16,738 bases of DNA from Dehalococcoidia bacterium UBA3254. Lineage in GTDB: Bacteria > Chloroflexota > Dehalococcoidia > Dehalococcoidales > UBA3254. Numbering within the stretch: the first letter of the stretch is position 1; the number at the start of each line of letters is the position of its first letter. Both the position numbers and the translations under genes were made by a program. Under the pieces are notes generated by a model. It worked only from the letters and a program-made list of their open reading frames with translations. It had not been told where the DNA came from and ran no database searches. The DNA lies in the NCBI GenBank assembly GCA_002362735.1, contig DEUU01000130.1, forward strand, positions 1-16,738. The letters are read 5' to 3'. Positions 1 to 5,477 of the stretch are shown here, one piece after another.

Positions 1-33
1 AAAAGAAGCGCCAGCTTATTACAGTTGGCGCTT
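1..33 (-). terminator. Intrinsic terminator of livG-livF
   Basis: An inverted repeat with arms 6-16 and 23-33 (AAGCGCCAACT / AGCTGGCGCTT on the minus strand, one G-U pair) encloses a 6-nt loop. Read on the minus strand it is followed by CTTTT at the window edge. It lies about 30 bases after the livF stop, so it should end that transcript. The U-tract may continue outside the window. Confidence 0.75.
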
Positions 34-61
34 GATAATTTACTTTAAGTATAGGGAAAGA

Positions 62-769
62 CTAACCTCCGAGGTAAGCCTTCTTCACAATCTCACTGTT
101 CTTCATGCTGGCGATGTCTCCTTCCAGCACTACCTTCCCTACCTGTAAGGCATACCCTCGACTGGCTACCCCCAATGCCAGGTGAACGTTCTGCTCTACC
201 AATAGCACACTCACTCCCCGCTTATTGATATCCTTCACCACTTCCCCTATCTGTTCCACTACGATTGGCGCTAGTCCAAGAGACGGCTCATCCATACACA
301 GTAACTTCGGCTTCGCCATCAGCCCTCTGCCTATGGCCAGCATTTGCTGCTCCCCTCCACTTAACGTCCCAGCCTTCTGATTCGTCCTTTCCTTCAGCCT
401 GGGGAAGATCCGGTAAACCTCTTCCAATGAAGCATTAATCTCTCCCCGATCTTTCCTTAAGGAGGCTCCCAGCTTCAGATTGTTCAAGACACTCAAGTAT
501 GGGAATAACTGCCTTCCCTCCGGGACTAAGATGATCCCCCTCTTGACGATCTCCGCCGTCTCATGCCCGCTGATCTTCTCCCCATTAAAGAAGATCTCTC
601 CCCTACTGATGGGTACCAGCCCCGTCAGGGCTCTTAAGATGGTGCTCTTACCGGCTCCATTAGCTCCAATGATGCTGACTACCGCTCCATCGGGTACTCC
701 CAGCGAGACACCCTGAATAGCCATACTCTTTCCGTAATAAACTGTTATATCTTTTATCTCAAGCAGCAT
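62..769 (-). CDS. livF: Branched-chain amino acid-type ABC transporter ATP-binding protein LivF
   Basis: This is one of the two cytoplasmic ATPases that power uptake by the Liv/HAAT importer family (branched-chain amino acids or related amides and carboxylates). The 235-residue protein shows Walker A GANGAGKST (about 35-43), the Q-loop region PEGRQLFPYLSV (about 83-94), signature LSGGEQQ (about 136-142), Walker B LLCMDEPS (about 156-163) and the H-loop His near 196. Its length and the SLGLAP motif are typical of LivF. I chose the ATG at 769-767, which has GGTGGT just upstream; in-frame TTG/GTG codons at 781-773 would add four residues. The start lies inside the end of livG (stop at 761-759), so translation is probably coupled. 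By hand count Lys is encoded by AAG about 15 times and AAA twice, unlike the neighbours. Substrate cannot be read from the ATPase. Confidence 0.93.
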   Translation of the reverse strand: MLLEIKDITVYYGKSMAIQGVSLGVPDGAVVSIIGANGAGKSTILRALTGLVPISRGEIFFNGEKISGHETAEIVKRGIILVPEGRQLFPYLSVLNNLKLGASLRKDRGEINASLEEVYRIFPRLKERTNQKAGTLSGGEQQMLAIGRGLMAKPKLLCMDEPSLGLAPIVVEQIGEVVKDINKRGVSVLLVEQNVHLALGVASRGYALQVGKVVLEGDIASMKNSEIVKKAYLGG

Positions 770-1523
770 GTTCACCACCAAAATAAGCCGTTATAACGTC
801 TTTATTCTCTCTCACTTCTTTGGGTAATCCTTCACAGATCTTCTGCCCAAAGCTAATCACCACGACCCGATCGCACAGGTCCAGGATCTGCATGTTATGC
901 TCTACAATCAGGATGGTCATCCCCTCTTGCCTCATCTTACGGATAGCCCCCAGACTGAACTCTATCTCGGAAGGATTCATCCCGCCTAAGGGTTCATCCA
1001 GCATCAAGAGCTTGGGTCGGGTGGCTAAGGCGCGGGCTACCCCCAGCATCTTCTGATAGCCATGCGGCAGGTTCTTGGCTAGTTCATCCTTCACTTTCTC
1101 CAGTCCCACTACCTTTAAGATCTCTAAGGATTGCTCCTTAATATAAGCTTCATTCTTACGATAGGTGGGAGTGTTAAAGTAGATATCCCAGAGCCTGGAT
1201 TTGGGGTGAAGGTGGAAGGAGGCGGAAACATTCTCCTGAACGGTAAAGTCCGCAAAGAGAGGATTAAGCTGGAAGGTGCGTCCAATACCTAAAGAGGCCG
1301 CAATATGGGGTTTGGTACGGGAGATATCCTTACCATCGAAGGTAACGGTGCCTCGGGTGGAAGGATAGACCCCGGTGATCAGATTAAAGAGAGTGCTCTT
1401 ACCCGCTCCATTAGGACCAATCAGTCCCACGATCTCCAGAGGCTTAACGTACATGTCAAAGGAGTTGACCGCCGTTAACCCCCCAAATTGCTTCGTCAGT
1501 CCTTTTACTTCAAGTAGATCCAT
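759..1523 (-). CDS. livG: Branched-chain amino acid-type ABC transporter ATP-binding protein LivG
   Basis: This is the second ATPase of the Liv/HAAT importer, a partner of LivF in the same cytoplasmic heterodimer. The 254-residue protein has Walker A GPNGAGKST (36-44), a Q-loop Gln at 85, a degenerate signature LPHGYQKML (152-160) as is normal for LivG, Walker B LLMLDEP (172-178) and the H-loop His209. The DISRTKPHIAASLGIGRTFQ stretch is typical LivG. The ATG at 1523 has only a weak ribosome site (AAGAG). It is the first gene of its transcript: a good minus-strand promoter lies at 1631-1659 and the opposite-strand rplY lies beyond. No livH, livM or binding-protein gene is adjacent, so the permeases must be encoded elsewhere or be absent. 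Confidence 0.93.
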   Translation of the reverse strand: MDLLEVKGLTKQFGGLTAVNSFDMYVKPLEIVGLIGPNGAGKSTLFNLITGVYPSTRGTVTFDGKDISRTKPHIAASLGIGRTFQLNPLFADFTVQENVSASFHLHPKSRLWDIYFNTPTYRKNEAYIKEQSLEILKVVGLEKVKDELAKNLPHGYQKMLGVARALATRPKLLMLDEPLGGMNPSEIEFSLGAIRKMRQEGMTILIVEHNMQILDLCDRVVVISFGQKICEGLPKEVRENKDVITAYFGGEHAA

Positions 1524-1630
1524 TTATTACTCTTTTTAGCCTTAAAGTCCATAAATATGCGTTCATTTAATTATTAAAAACTGGGATCATGTTCTTGAAA
1601 ACACAAATACGATCATCATTCTGCGCTATC

Positions 1631-1659
1631 AGTATAGCAACAAAAAACGTCAATATCAA
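1631..1659 (-). promoter_or_regulatory. Sigma-70-type promoter for livG-livF
   Basis: On the minus strand, TTGATA (1659-1654) and TATACT (1636-1631) are separated by 17 bases, with TGC directly before the -10 (extended -10). Predicted start is near 1624, giving a leader of about 100 nt before livG. Called by eye. Confidence 0.6.
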
Positions 1660-1699
1660 TATTTACATAACTAATGCAGCCTCGTTTGGTCTGGCATGG

Positions 1700-1728
1700 T
1701 TGCACGATGTACAAATTATTGTTACAAT
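1700..1728 (+). promoter_or_regulatory. Sigma-70-type promoter for rplY
   Basis: TTGCAC (1700-1705), a 17-base spacer and TACAAT (1723-1728), with TG one base before the -10 (extended -10). The predicted start near 1735 leaves a short leader before the rplY ATG at 1762. It lies back to back with the livG promoter. Confidence 0.6.
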
Positions 1729-1761
1729 TATGTTTTGTGGGTTAAAAATAAGGAGATTTGT

Positions 1762-2481
1762 ATGGCAGAAAAAATCGAACTCAAGGTTGAGAAACGAGAA
1801 GTACTCGGTAAAAAAGTAAAATTTTTACGGGACAAAGGTATGGTTCCGGCGCACTTATTTGGTCATAATATAGATTCCCTGGCATTACAGGGGGAATCCT
1901 CTGTTTTAAATAAAGTGATTTCGCAGGCTGGGAAGACCCGCCTGATCGATCTTAAAGTAGGAAAGTCCCATCAGGGTCATAATGTAATGGTCCGAGAAGT
2001 CCAGAAAGACCCTATCCGGGGAAACTTGATACATGTAGACTTTTATGAAGTCAATATGGCAGAAAAGATCAAGGTTGAAGTCCCTGTGATGATTGTGGGT
2101 GAGTCTCCAGCTTTGAAAATCAGAGAGAATATGCTTTATCAGACTTTGAACAGCCTGCACATCGAATGTCTTCCGGATAAAATGCCGGATAGAATTCCGG
2201 TAGATATCAGTATTATCAAAGAAGTCGAACAGGCAGTACATGTTAAAGATATTTCAATTCCGGACGTTACGATTTTAAATGAGCCAGAACTGGTCATCGC
2301 TAAAGTCAGTCTGAGACCTGTTGAGGTTGTGGAAGAAGCCAAGCCTGTAGCTGCGGCGGTTGAAGGCGCTGAGGCAGCGGGTGAAGTTTCGGCTGAAGGT
2401 GCGGCCGAAGCTAAGGGTGAAGCCAAGACTGAGGCCAAGACCGGTGCCGCTAAGGCTGAAGCTAAAACCGAAAAGAAATAA
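1762..2481 (+). CDS. rplY: 50S ribosomal protein bL25 (general stress/Ctc type)
   Basis: This is the large-subunit ribosomal protein that binds 5S rRNA. The 239-residue form has the N-terminal L25 5S-binding domain (about 1-90, including the REVLGKKVKFLRDKGMVPAHLFG-like opening) and the C-terminal TL5/Ctc beta domain (about 95-185). A low-complexity tail rich in Ala, Glu and Lys follows (about 190-239, with repeated EAKTEAK units). AAGGAG at 1750-1755 lies 6 bases before the ATG at 1762 and fixes the start; an upstream in-frame ATG at 1696 falls before the predicted -10 and is not used. It is monocistronic, with its own promoter and the strong terminator at 2500-2537. The tail is longer than in short E. 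coli L25 but usual for the Ctc branch. Confidence 0.93.
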   Translation: MAEKIELKVEKREVLGKKVKFLRDKGMVPAHLFGHNIDSLALQGESSVLNKVISQAGKTRLIDLKVGKSHQGHNVMVREVQKDPIRGNLIHVDFYEVNMAEKIKVEVPVMIVGESPALKIRENMLYQTLNSLHIECLPDKMPDRIPVDISIIKEVEQAVHVKDISIPDVTILNEPELVIAKVSLRPVEVVEEAKPVAAAVEGAEAAGEVSAEGAAEAKGEAKTEAKTGAAKAEAKTEKK

Positions 2482-2499
2482 TCTTATCTTTGCTTTATT

Positions 2500-2537
2500 A
2501 AAAAACCTCTCCCGGAAATTCCCGGGAGAGGTTTTTT
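2500..2537. terminator. Strong bidirectional intrinsic terminator after rplY
   Basis: A perfect 16-bp stem (arms 2500-2515 and 2522-2537, AAAAAACCTCTCCCGG and its complement) with a 6-nt loop. It ends in T6 on the plus strand and, because the other arm begins with A6, also in T6 on the minus strand. It should stop rplY transcripts and any minus-strand message running on from queD. Confidence 0.92.
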
Positions 2538-2575
2538 ATGTGCTTCAAGATTGCCTATACTCCCCTCAGTTTAAG

Positions 2576-2584
2576 TGTTAAAAT
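2576..2584 (+). promoter_or_regulatory. Extended -10 for the Trm112-like gene (likely leaderless)
   Basis: TGTTAAAAT (2576-2584) is an extended -10 with no convincing -35 at normal spacing. The ATG at 2592 begins 8 bases after its last base, about where transcription would start. No Shine-Dalgarno sequence precedes the ATG, so a leaderless message is suggested. Confidence 0.4.
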
Positions 2585-2591
2585 AAGATTT

Positions 2592-2774
2592 ATGAAACAT
2601 GAATTAATGTCTATCCTTGTTTGCCCGGTTTGCAAGGGGAAGCTGGAATTGAAGACCGAGCAAGAAAGTAACGGCGAGATAATTTCGGGGTCCCTCTACT
2701 GTCCGCGGTGTAAAGTGAATTATCCCATCACAGAAACGATACCTAACTTATTGCCCCCGGAAAAATTAAATTAG
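2592..2774 (+). CDS. Trm112/YcaR-like zinc-ribbon protein
   Basis: This 60-residue protein belongs to the small Trm112/YcaR (UPF0434) family. In eukaryotes and archaea Trm112 proteins are activating subunits of methyltransferases; the bacterial role is unclear. Visible features are the opening MSILVCPVCKGKL with C11-x2-C14, the second pair C37-x2-C40 (YCPRCKVNYPI), and the ending IPNLLPP typical of the family. All four zinc ligands are present. The start is the ATG at 2592; it lacks a ribosome site and probably heads a leaderless message. Its stop (2772-2774) overlaps the queD stop on the other strand, so the two genes converge with no spacer. A partner methyltransferase cannot be named from this window. 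Confidence 0.85.
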   Translation: MKHELMSILVCPVCKGKLELKTEQESNGEIISGSLYCPRCKVNYPITETIPNLLPPEKLN

Positions 2775-3142
2775 TCAAGGGAAAATTTGACTCCCTGCTG
2801 AGGATTTTCCCAGATTTCAACGGCGGAAACAGTCACCGGTTCATCTGTCAGCTTCATCTTAAGCTCTTCAAAAAACATCCTTGCAATATTCTCTGCTGAG
2901 GGATTAATCTTATCGAAAGGCGGGATGTCGTTAAGAGAAGTGTGATCAACACGCGTTAGAATTCCTTTCAAATGGCGTTTAACATCCGTAAAATCGTAAG
3001 CCAGACCGATATCGTTTAGTCGTACAGCTTTTAGCCGGACAATGACAGAATAGCGGTGTCCGTGAATATTCTCACATTTGCCCTGGTAGCCCCTCAGGAA
3101 ATGGGCAGCCTCGAAGTGCTGTTCTACAACGATTTCATACAT
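2771..3142 (-). CDS. queD: 6-carboxy-5,6,7,8-tetrahydropterin synthase QueD
   Basis: QueD converts 7,8-dihydroneopterin triphosphate to 6-carboxytetrahydropterin, the first dedicated step to queuosine and other 7-deazapurines. The 123-residue protein is a single tunnelling-fold domain. Zinc ligands are H14 (EAAHF), H27 and H29 (IHGHRY). The catalytic Cys23 sits in CENIHGH, matching the CxxxHGH spacing that separates QueD from other PTPS homologues. H67 in VDHTSLND and the pterin-anchoring E109 (VEIWENP) are also present. The ATG at 3142 follows the folK stop directly, so translation is probably coupled to folK. Its last codon overlaps the Trm112-like gene stop on the opposite strand. FolK and QueD both act on pterins derived from GTP cyclohydrolase I product, which may explain the pairing. 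Confidence 0.92.
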   Translation of the reverse strand: MYEIVVEQHFEAAHFLRGYQGKCENIHGHRYSVIVRLKAVRLNDIGLAYDFTDVKRHLKGILTRVDHTSLNDIPPFDKINPSAENIARMFFEELKMKLTDEPVTVSAVEIWENPQQGVKFSLD

Positions 3143-3649
3143 TTATTTTTTATTCGGATCAGGCCACAGGTTGACTTCTTCTTTTCCCTTGACCCCCTCC
3201 AGCAACTGCTTGATAGTCTTTTTATTGACCGGATGAACCAGGTCGGGTGCAATGTCCGCTAAAGGCATCAGGACAAAAGCTCTTTCAACAAGCCGGGGAT
3301 GCGGCACGATGAGCTGGGGCGGGGTATTAACAACCTGATCTCCGTAGAAAAGGACATCAATATCGATCGGGCGTGGTGTATCTATCGGGACTCTTCCTAG
3401 CTTAGCTTCGATGCCTTTAGCCATAAACAACAAAGTCGGTGCAGACAGACGAGTGGAGACCTGGATGACCATATTCAAAAAACGCGGCTGATTGGGATTT
3501 CCCACCGGGGCTGTATCGTAAATTGGGGAAAGCTTTTCAATTTTAATTCTTTCAGAGAGGAAATCGATTGCCTGGTCAAGATTATGACGGCGGTCTTCCA
3601 AATTTGAACCCAGTCCCAGATAAACCGTGACAAGTTGATTGTTGATCAT
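3143..3649 (-). CDS. folK: 2-amino-4-hydroxy-6-hydroxymethyldihydropteridine pyrophosphokinase
   Basis: HPPK transfers pyrophosphate from ATP to 6-hydroxymethyl-7,8-dihydropterin, the step before dihydropteroate synthase in folate synthesis. The 168 residues carry the whole HPPK fold: opening LGLGSNLEDR, YDTAPVG and QPRFLN for pterin contact, the signature PRPIDIDVLFY whose two Asp bind magnesium, and PHPRLVERAFVLMPLADIAP near the C terminus. The ATG at 3649 is three bases after the stop of the four-Cys protein gene, and queD follows with no gap, so the gene sits mid-operon. No folP or folB is visible here. Confidence 0.94.
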   Translation of the reverse strand: MINNQLVTVYLGLGSNLEDRRHNLDQAIDFLSERIKIEKLSPIYDTAPVGNPNQPRFLNMVIQVSTRLSAPTLLFMAKGIEAKLGRVPIDTPRPIDIDVLFYGDQVVNTPPQLIVPHPRLVERAFVLMPLADIAPDLVHPVNKKTIKQLLEGVKGKEEVNLWPDPNKK

Positions 3650-3652
3650 ACT

Positions 3653-3958
3653 TTATTCTTCGTTCCCCCAATTCTGCATTATTTGTTTTAATTTTTGCGC
3701 CAGTTTCGGACTGGAACGCAGCCTTTCGATGAATATCGGGCAGGCTTCCAGCAAAGAGTTTTGAGCGGCGGTAGCCATACCGGAAAGCAGATTTTGTAAA
3801 CCTATATCATTTGTGGCCGGGTTTACTCCCAACGCGGATGTTTCCAGTTGTTTTTTAAGGTCTTCTGCGGTAAATCTCATTGGCATAACACAGGACTTAT
3901 ACCAGGGGCACTCTTTGCACTGGACCACCCCATAAGCTTCGTTTAAAATATCTCCCAT
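3653..3958 (-). CDS. Small four-cysteine protein, function unknown
   Basis: I do not recognise this 101-residue protein. Near the N terminus C14-x2-C17-x5-C23 appears in CKECPWYKSC, and a fourth Cys, C73, occurs in LLEACPIFIERL. Four Cys in this layout suggest one Fe-S cluster or a zinc site. The same C-x2-C-x5-C spacing occurs in the Fe-S cluster of the RecB-like nuclease at 6550-7695, though the single distant Cys is on the other side. The middle is Asn/Gly-rich and the C-terminal third looks helical. There is no signal peptide, so it is probably cytoplasmic. AAGGAG (3970-3965) supports the ATG at 3958. It lies between tlpA (24-base gap) and folK (3-base gap) in one probable operon, which gives no clear functional hint. 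Confidence 0.75.
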   Translation of the reverse strand: MGDILNEAYGVVQCKECPWYKSCVMPMRFTAEDLKKQLETSALGVNPATNDIGLQNLLSGMATAAQNSLLEACPIFIERLRSSPKLAQKLKQIMQNWGNEE

Positions 3959-3982
3959 TTAATGCTCCTTTTTGTTAAATCT

Positions 3983-4495
3983 CTATGGAAAAAGTATTGC
4001 AATTTCTTTTTCTATAGAAGCTTTGTTCTTAAACGCTCCTATTATAGCTGCTTTAATTTTACCTTTCGCGTCGACGAAAACGCTCGTCGGGGTATATCGT
4101 ACATTATATTTTCCAGCGACTTCATATTGACTGTCAAGCAAAACAGAAAATGTGTATTGATTACTCTGGATAAAATTTTTCACTCTTTGAGAGTCTTCTC
4201 CCAGGTTAATCGACAAAATGACCAGACCTTTCGCTGCCCAGTCATTTTGAATCTGCTGGAGATATGGCATTTCATTGACGCAAGGGCCGCAGGTGGTTGT
4301 CCAGAAATTCAAAAAAACAGGCTTGCCCAGAAAGCTGTTCAGAGAGAGTGCCTGACCCTCAAGATTTTTTAGTTTGAAGTCCGGCGCCGAACTATTAATC
4401 GCCAATTGGGCATCGGCTCCGCTGGAACAGCCTACCAGAGCCGAAGTTCCTATCGTTAGTAAAATAATTAGAATAATACCGGTTAATCTGGCCAT
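3983..4495 (-). CDS. TlpA/ResA-like thioredoxin-fold lipoprotein
   Basis: This is an extracytoplasmic thiol-disulfide oxidoreductase of the TlpA/ResA group, which reduces disulfides of secreted proteins or apocytochromes. The 170 residues begin with a lipoprotein signal: Arg3, a hydrophobic run 6-19 and lipobox L20-V21-G22-C23. APDFKL (37-42) opens an AhpC/TSA-Redoxin type domain. The active site is TTTC69-G-P-C72 and the cis-Pro is P136 in RYTPTSVFVD. The usual preceding Trp is displaced (W65-TTT-C69). It lies 29 bases after ccdA, whose product should supply electrons across the membrane. Ribosome site is weak (AAGA). The substrate could be cytochrome c haem sites or other secreted thiols; no cytochrome gene is in the window. 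Confidence 0.88.
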   Translation of the reverse strand: MARLTGIILIILLTIGTSALVGCSSGADAQLAINSSAPDFKLKNLEGQALSLNSFLGKPVFLNFWTTTCGPCVNEMPYLQQIQNDWAAKGLVILSINLGEDSQRVKNFIQSNQYTFSVLLDSQYEVAGKYNVRYTPTSVFVDAKGKIKAAIIGAFKNKASIEKEIAILFP

Positions 4496-4524
4496 AATAA
4501 TCTTGATATCATTTTACTCTTAAT

Positions 4525-5211
4525 TTATATTGAAAACCAACTCAATTTATTGATTAAGATGAGTATTCCAATGGCTACCAGCAGCAGCCCGCTTATTGTA
4601 TAAAACCAGCTTGAATACCGGCTAATACGTTTAAGCCAGGGACGCAGTGAATCAAAAGCCAAACCAATAATTAAGAATGGAAGTCCTAAACCAACTGAAT
4701 AAAAAGCTAAAAGCAACCCGCCGCGCCAGGCGGATTCAGAATTCATGGCGAGGGTGAGTATTCCCCCTAGTATCGGTCCGACGCAAGGAGTCCAGGCCAG
4801 AGCGAAGAGAATACCGATCATTAAAGAACGCAGATACCCTCCAGTAATACCGGATTTCGTTGATAGCCTTTTCTCAAAATTCAACCAGGGAATCCAATTA
4901 GTTGCCAGCATAAAAAGTCCAAAAAGACTCATGAGACTGCCAGCTATCCAGCGGACTATTAAAAAATGCTGATTGATCGTTTGCCCTATTAACCCGGCTC
5001 CGGTACCCAGAATGATGAAAACGAGGGAAAATCCAATCACGAAAAAAAGAGAATGCAGGAAAATAGTTAGCCGGTGTTTGCTCGAACCGGATTGTAAAAT
5101 TTCCGGTCCGGATAGGCTGGCAATATAGACCGGTACCATCGGCAGTACGCAGGGTGAAAGTAGAGACAACAGTCCGCCGGTAAAAGCTACTAAGGGCGAT
5201 AAACTCTCCAT
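4525..5211 (-). CDS. ccdA: Cytochrome c biogenesis/thiol-reductant carrier CcdA
   Basis: CcdA (DsbD transmembrane-domain family) carries reducing equivalents from cytoplasmic thioredoxin through the membrane to proteins such as TlpA/ResA. The 228 residues hold about six hydrophobic segments. The two redox cysteines are visible: C21 in LLSPCVLPMVPVY and C143 in AWTPCVGPILGG, both with the family's flanking prolines. There is no periplasmic DsbD domain, so this is the short form. The ATG at 5211 lacks a Shine-Dalgarno sequence, and a promoter -10 ends 6 bases upstream, so the message may be leaderless. It heads the probable operon ccdA-tlpA-(four-Cys)-folK-queD. Confidence 0.93.
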   Translation of the reverse strand: MESLSPLVAFTGGLLSLLSPCVLPMVPVYIASLSGPEILQSGSSKHRLTIFLHSLFFVIGFSLVFIILGTGAGLIGQTINQHFLIVRWIAGSLMSLFGLFMLATNWIPWLNFEKRLSTKSGITGGYLRSLMIGILFALAWTPCVGPILGGILTLAMNSESAWRGGLLLAFYSVGLGLPFLIIGLAFDSLRPWLKRISRYSSWFYTISGLLLVAIGILILINKLSWFSI

Positions 5212-5217
5212 TTCTGT

Positions 5218-5246
5218 ATAGTAGTGGGTTTACCTGCGGGCTTCAA
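5218..5246 (-). promoter_or_regulatory. Promoter for the ccdA-queD operon (likely leaderless)
   Basis: On the minus strand, TTGAAG (5246-5241), 17 bases, then TACTAT (5223-5218). Only six bases (ACAGAA) separate the -10 from the ccdA ATG at 5211, so transcription would begin at or next to the A of the start codon. Called by eye. Confidence 0.5.
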
Positions 5247-5438
5247 GTTTCTTCATCTTTCTTGATTTATCTTTTTCCCAATGCCGGCCGGGAAGTCGCT
5301 GGACCAGGTACTGGTTCAACTGATTGGCATTTTGTCCTGGCTGCAGTTATTGCAGGGCATAGCTCCTGGCTACGAAAAAACAATTTTATTTATTAAATAA
5401 ATCGTAAAATGGAAATGGATGATTCGACGCCCTGCCTT

Positions 5439-5461
5439 CTTGCAAGGGGTCCCCTTGCAAG
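5439..5461. repeat. 23-bp near-perfect palindrome before the transglutaminase-like gene
   Basis: Two perfect 11-base arms, CTTGCAAGGGG (5439-5449) and its complement (5451-5461), flank a single central T. It lies just ahead of the ribosome site and chosen start at 5478, so it could be an operator or an mRNA hairpin. There is no T-tract, so it is not a terminator. The TTGCAAG end resembles a piece of the repeat cluster near 8183. Confidence 0.7.
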
Positions 5462-5477
5462 AGAGATGAGGATATTA

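Noticed and set aside
3962..4372. 136-codon plus-strand reading frame opposite tlpA
   Set aside because: It lies entirely antisense to a well-supported tlpA gene, with no ribosome site or known domain.
5281..5400. A 39-codon plus-strand reading frame starting ATG at 5281 in the gap between ccdA and the transglutaminase-like gene
   Set aside because: No ribosome site, no recognisable motif and no promoter. It could be a gene remnant, but nothing supports expression.
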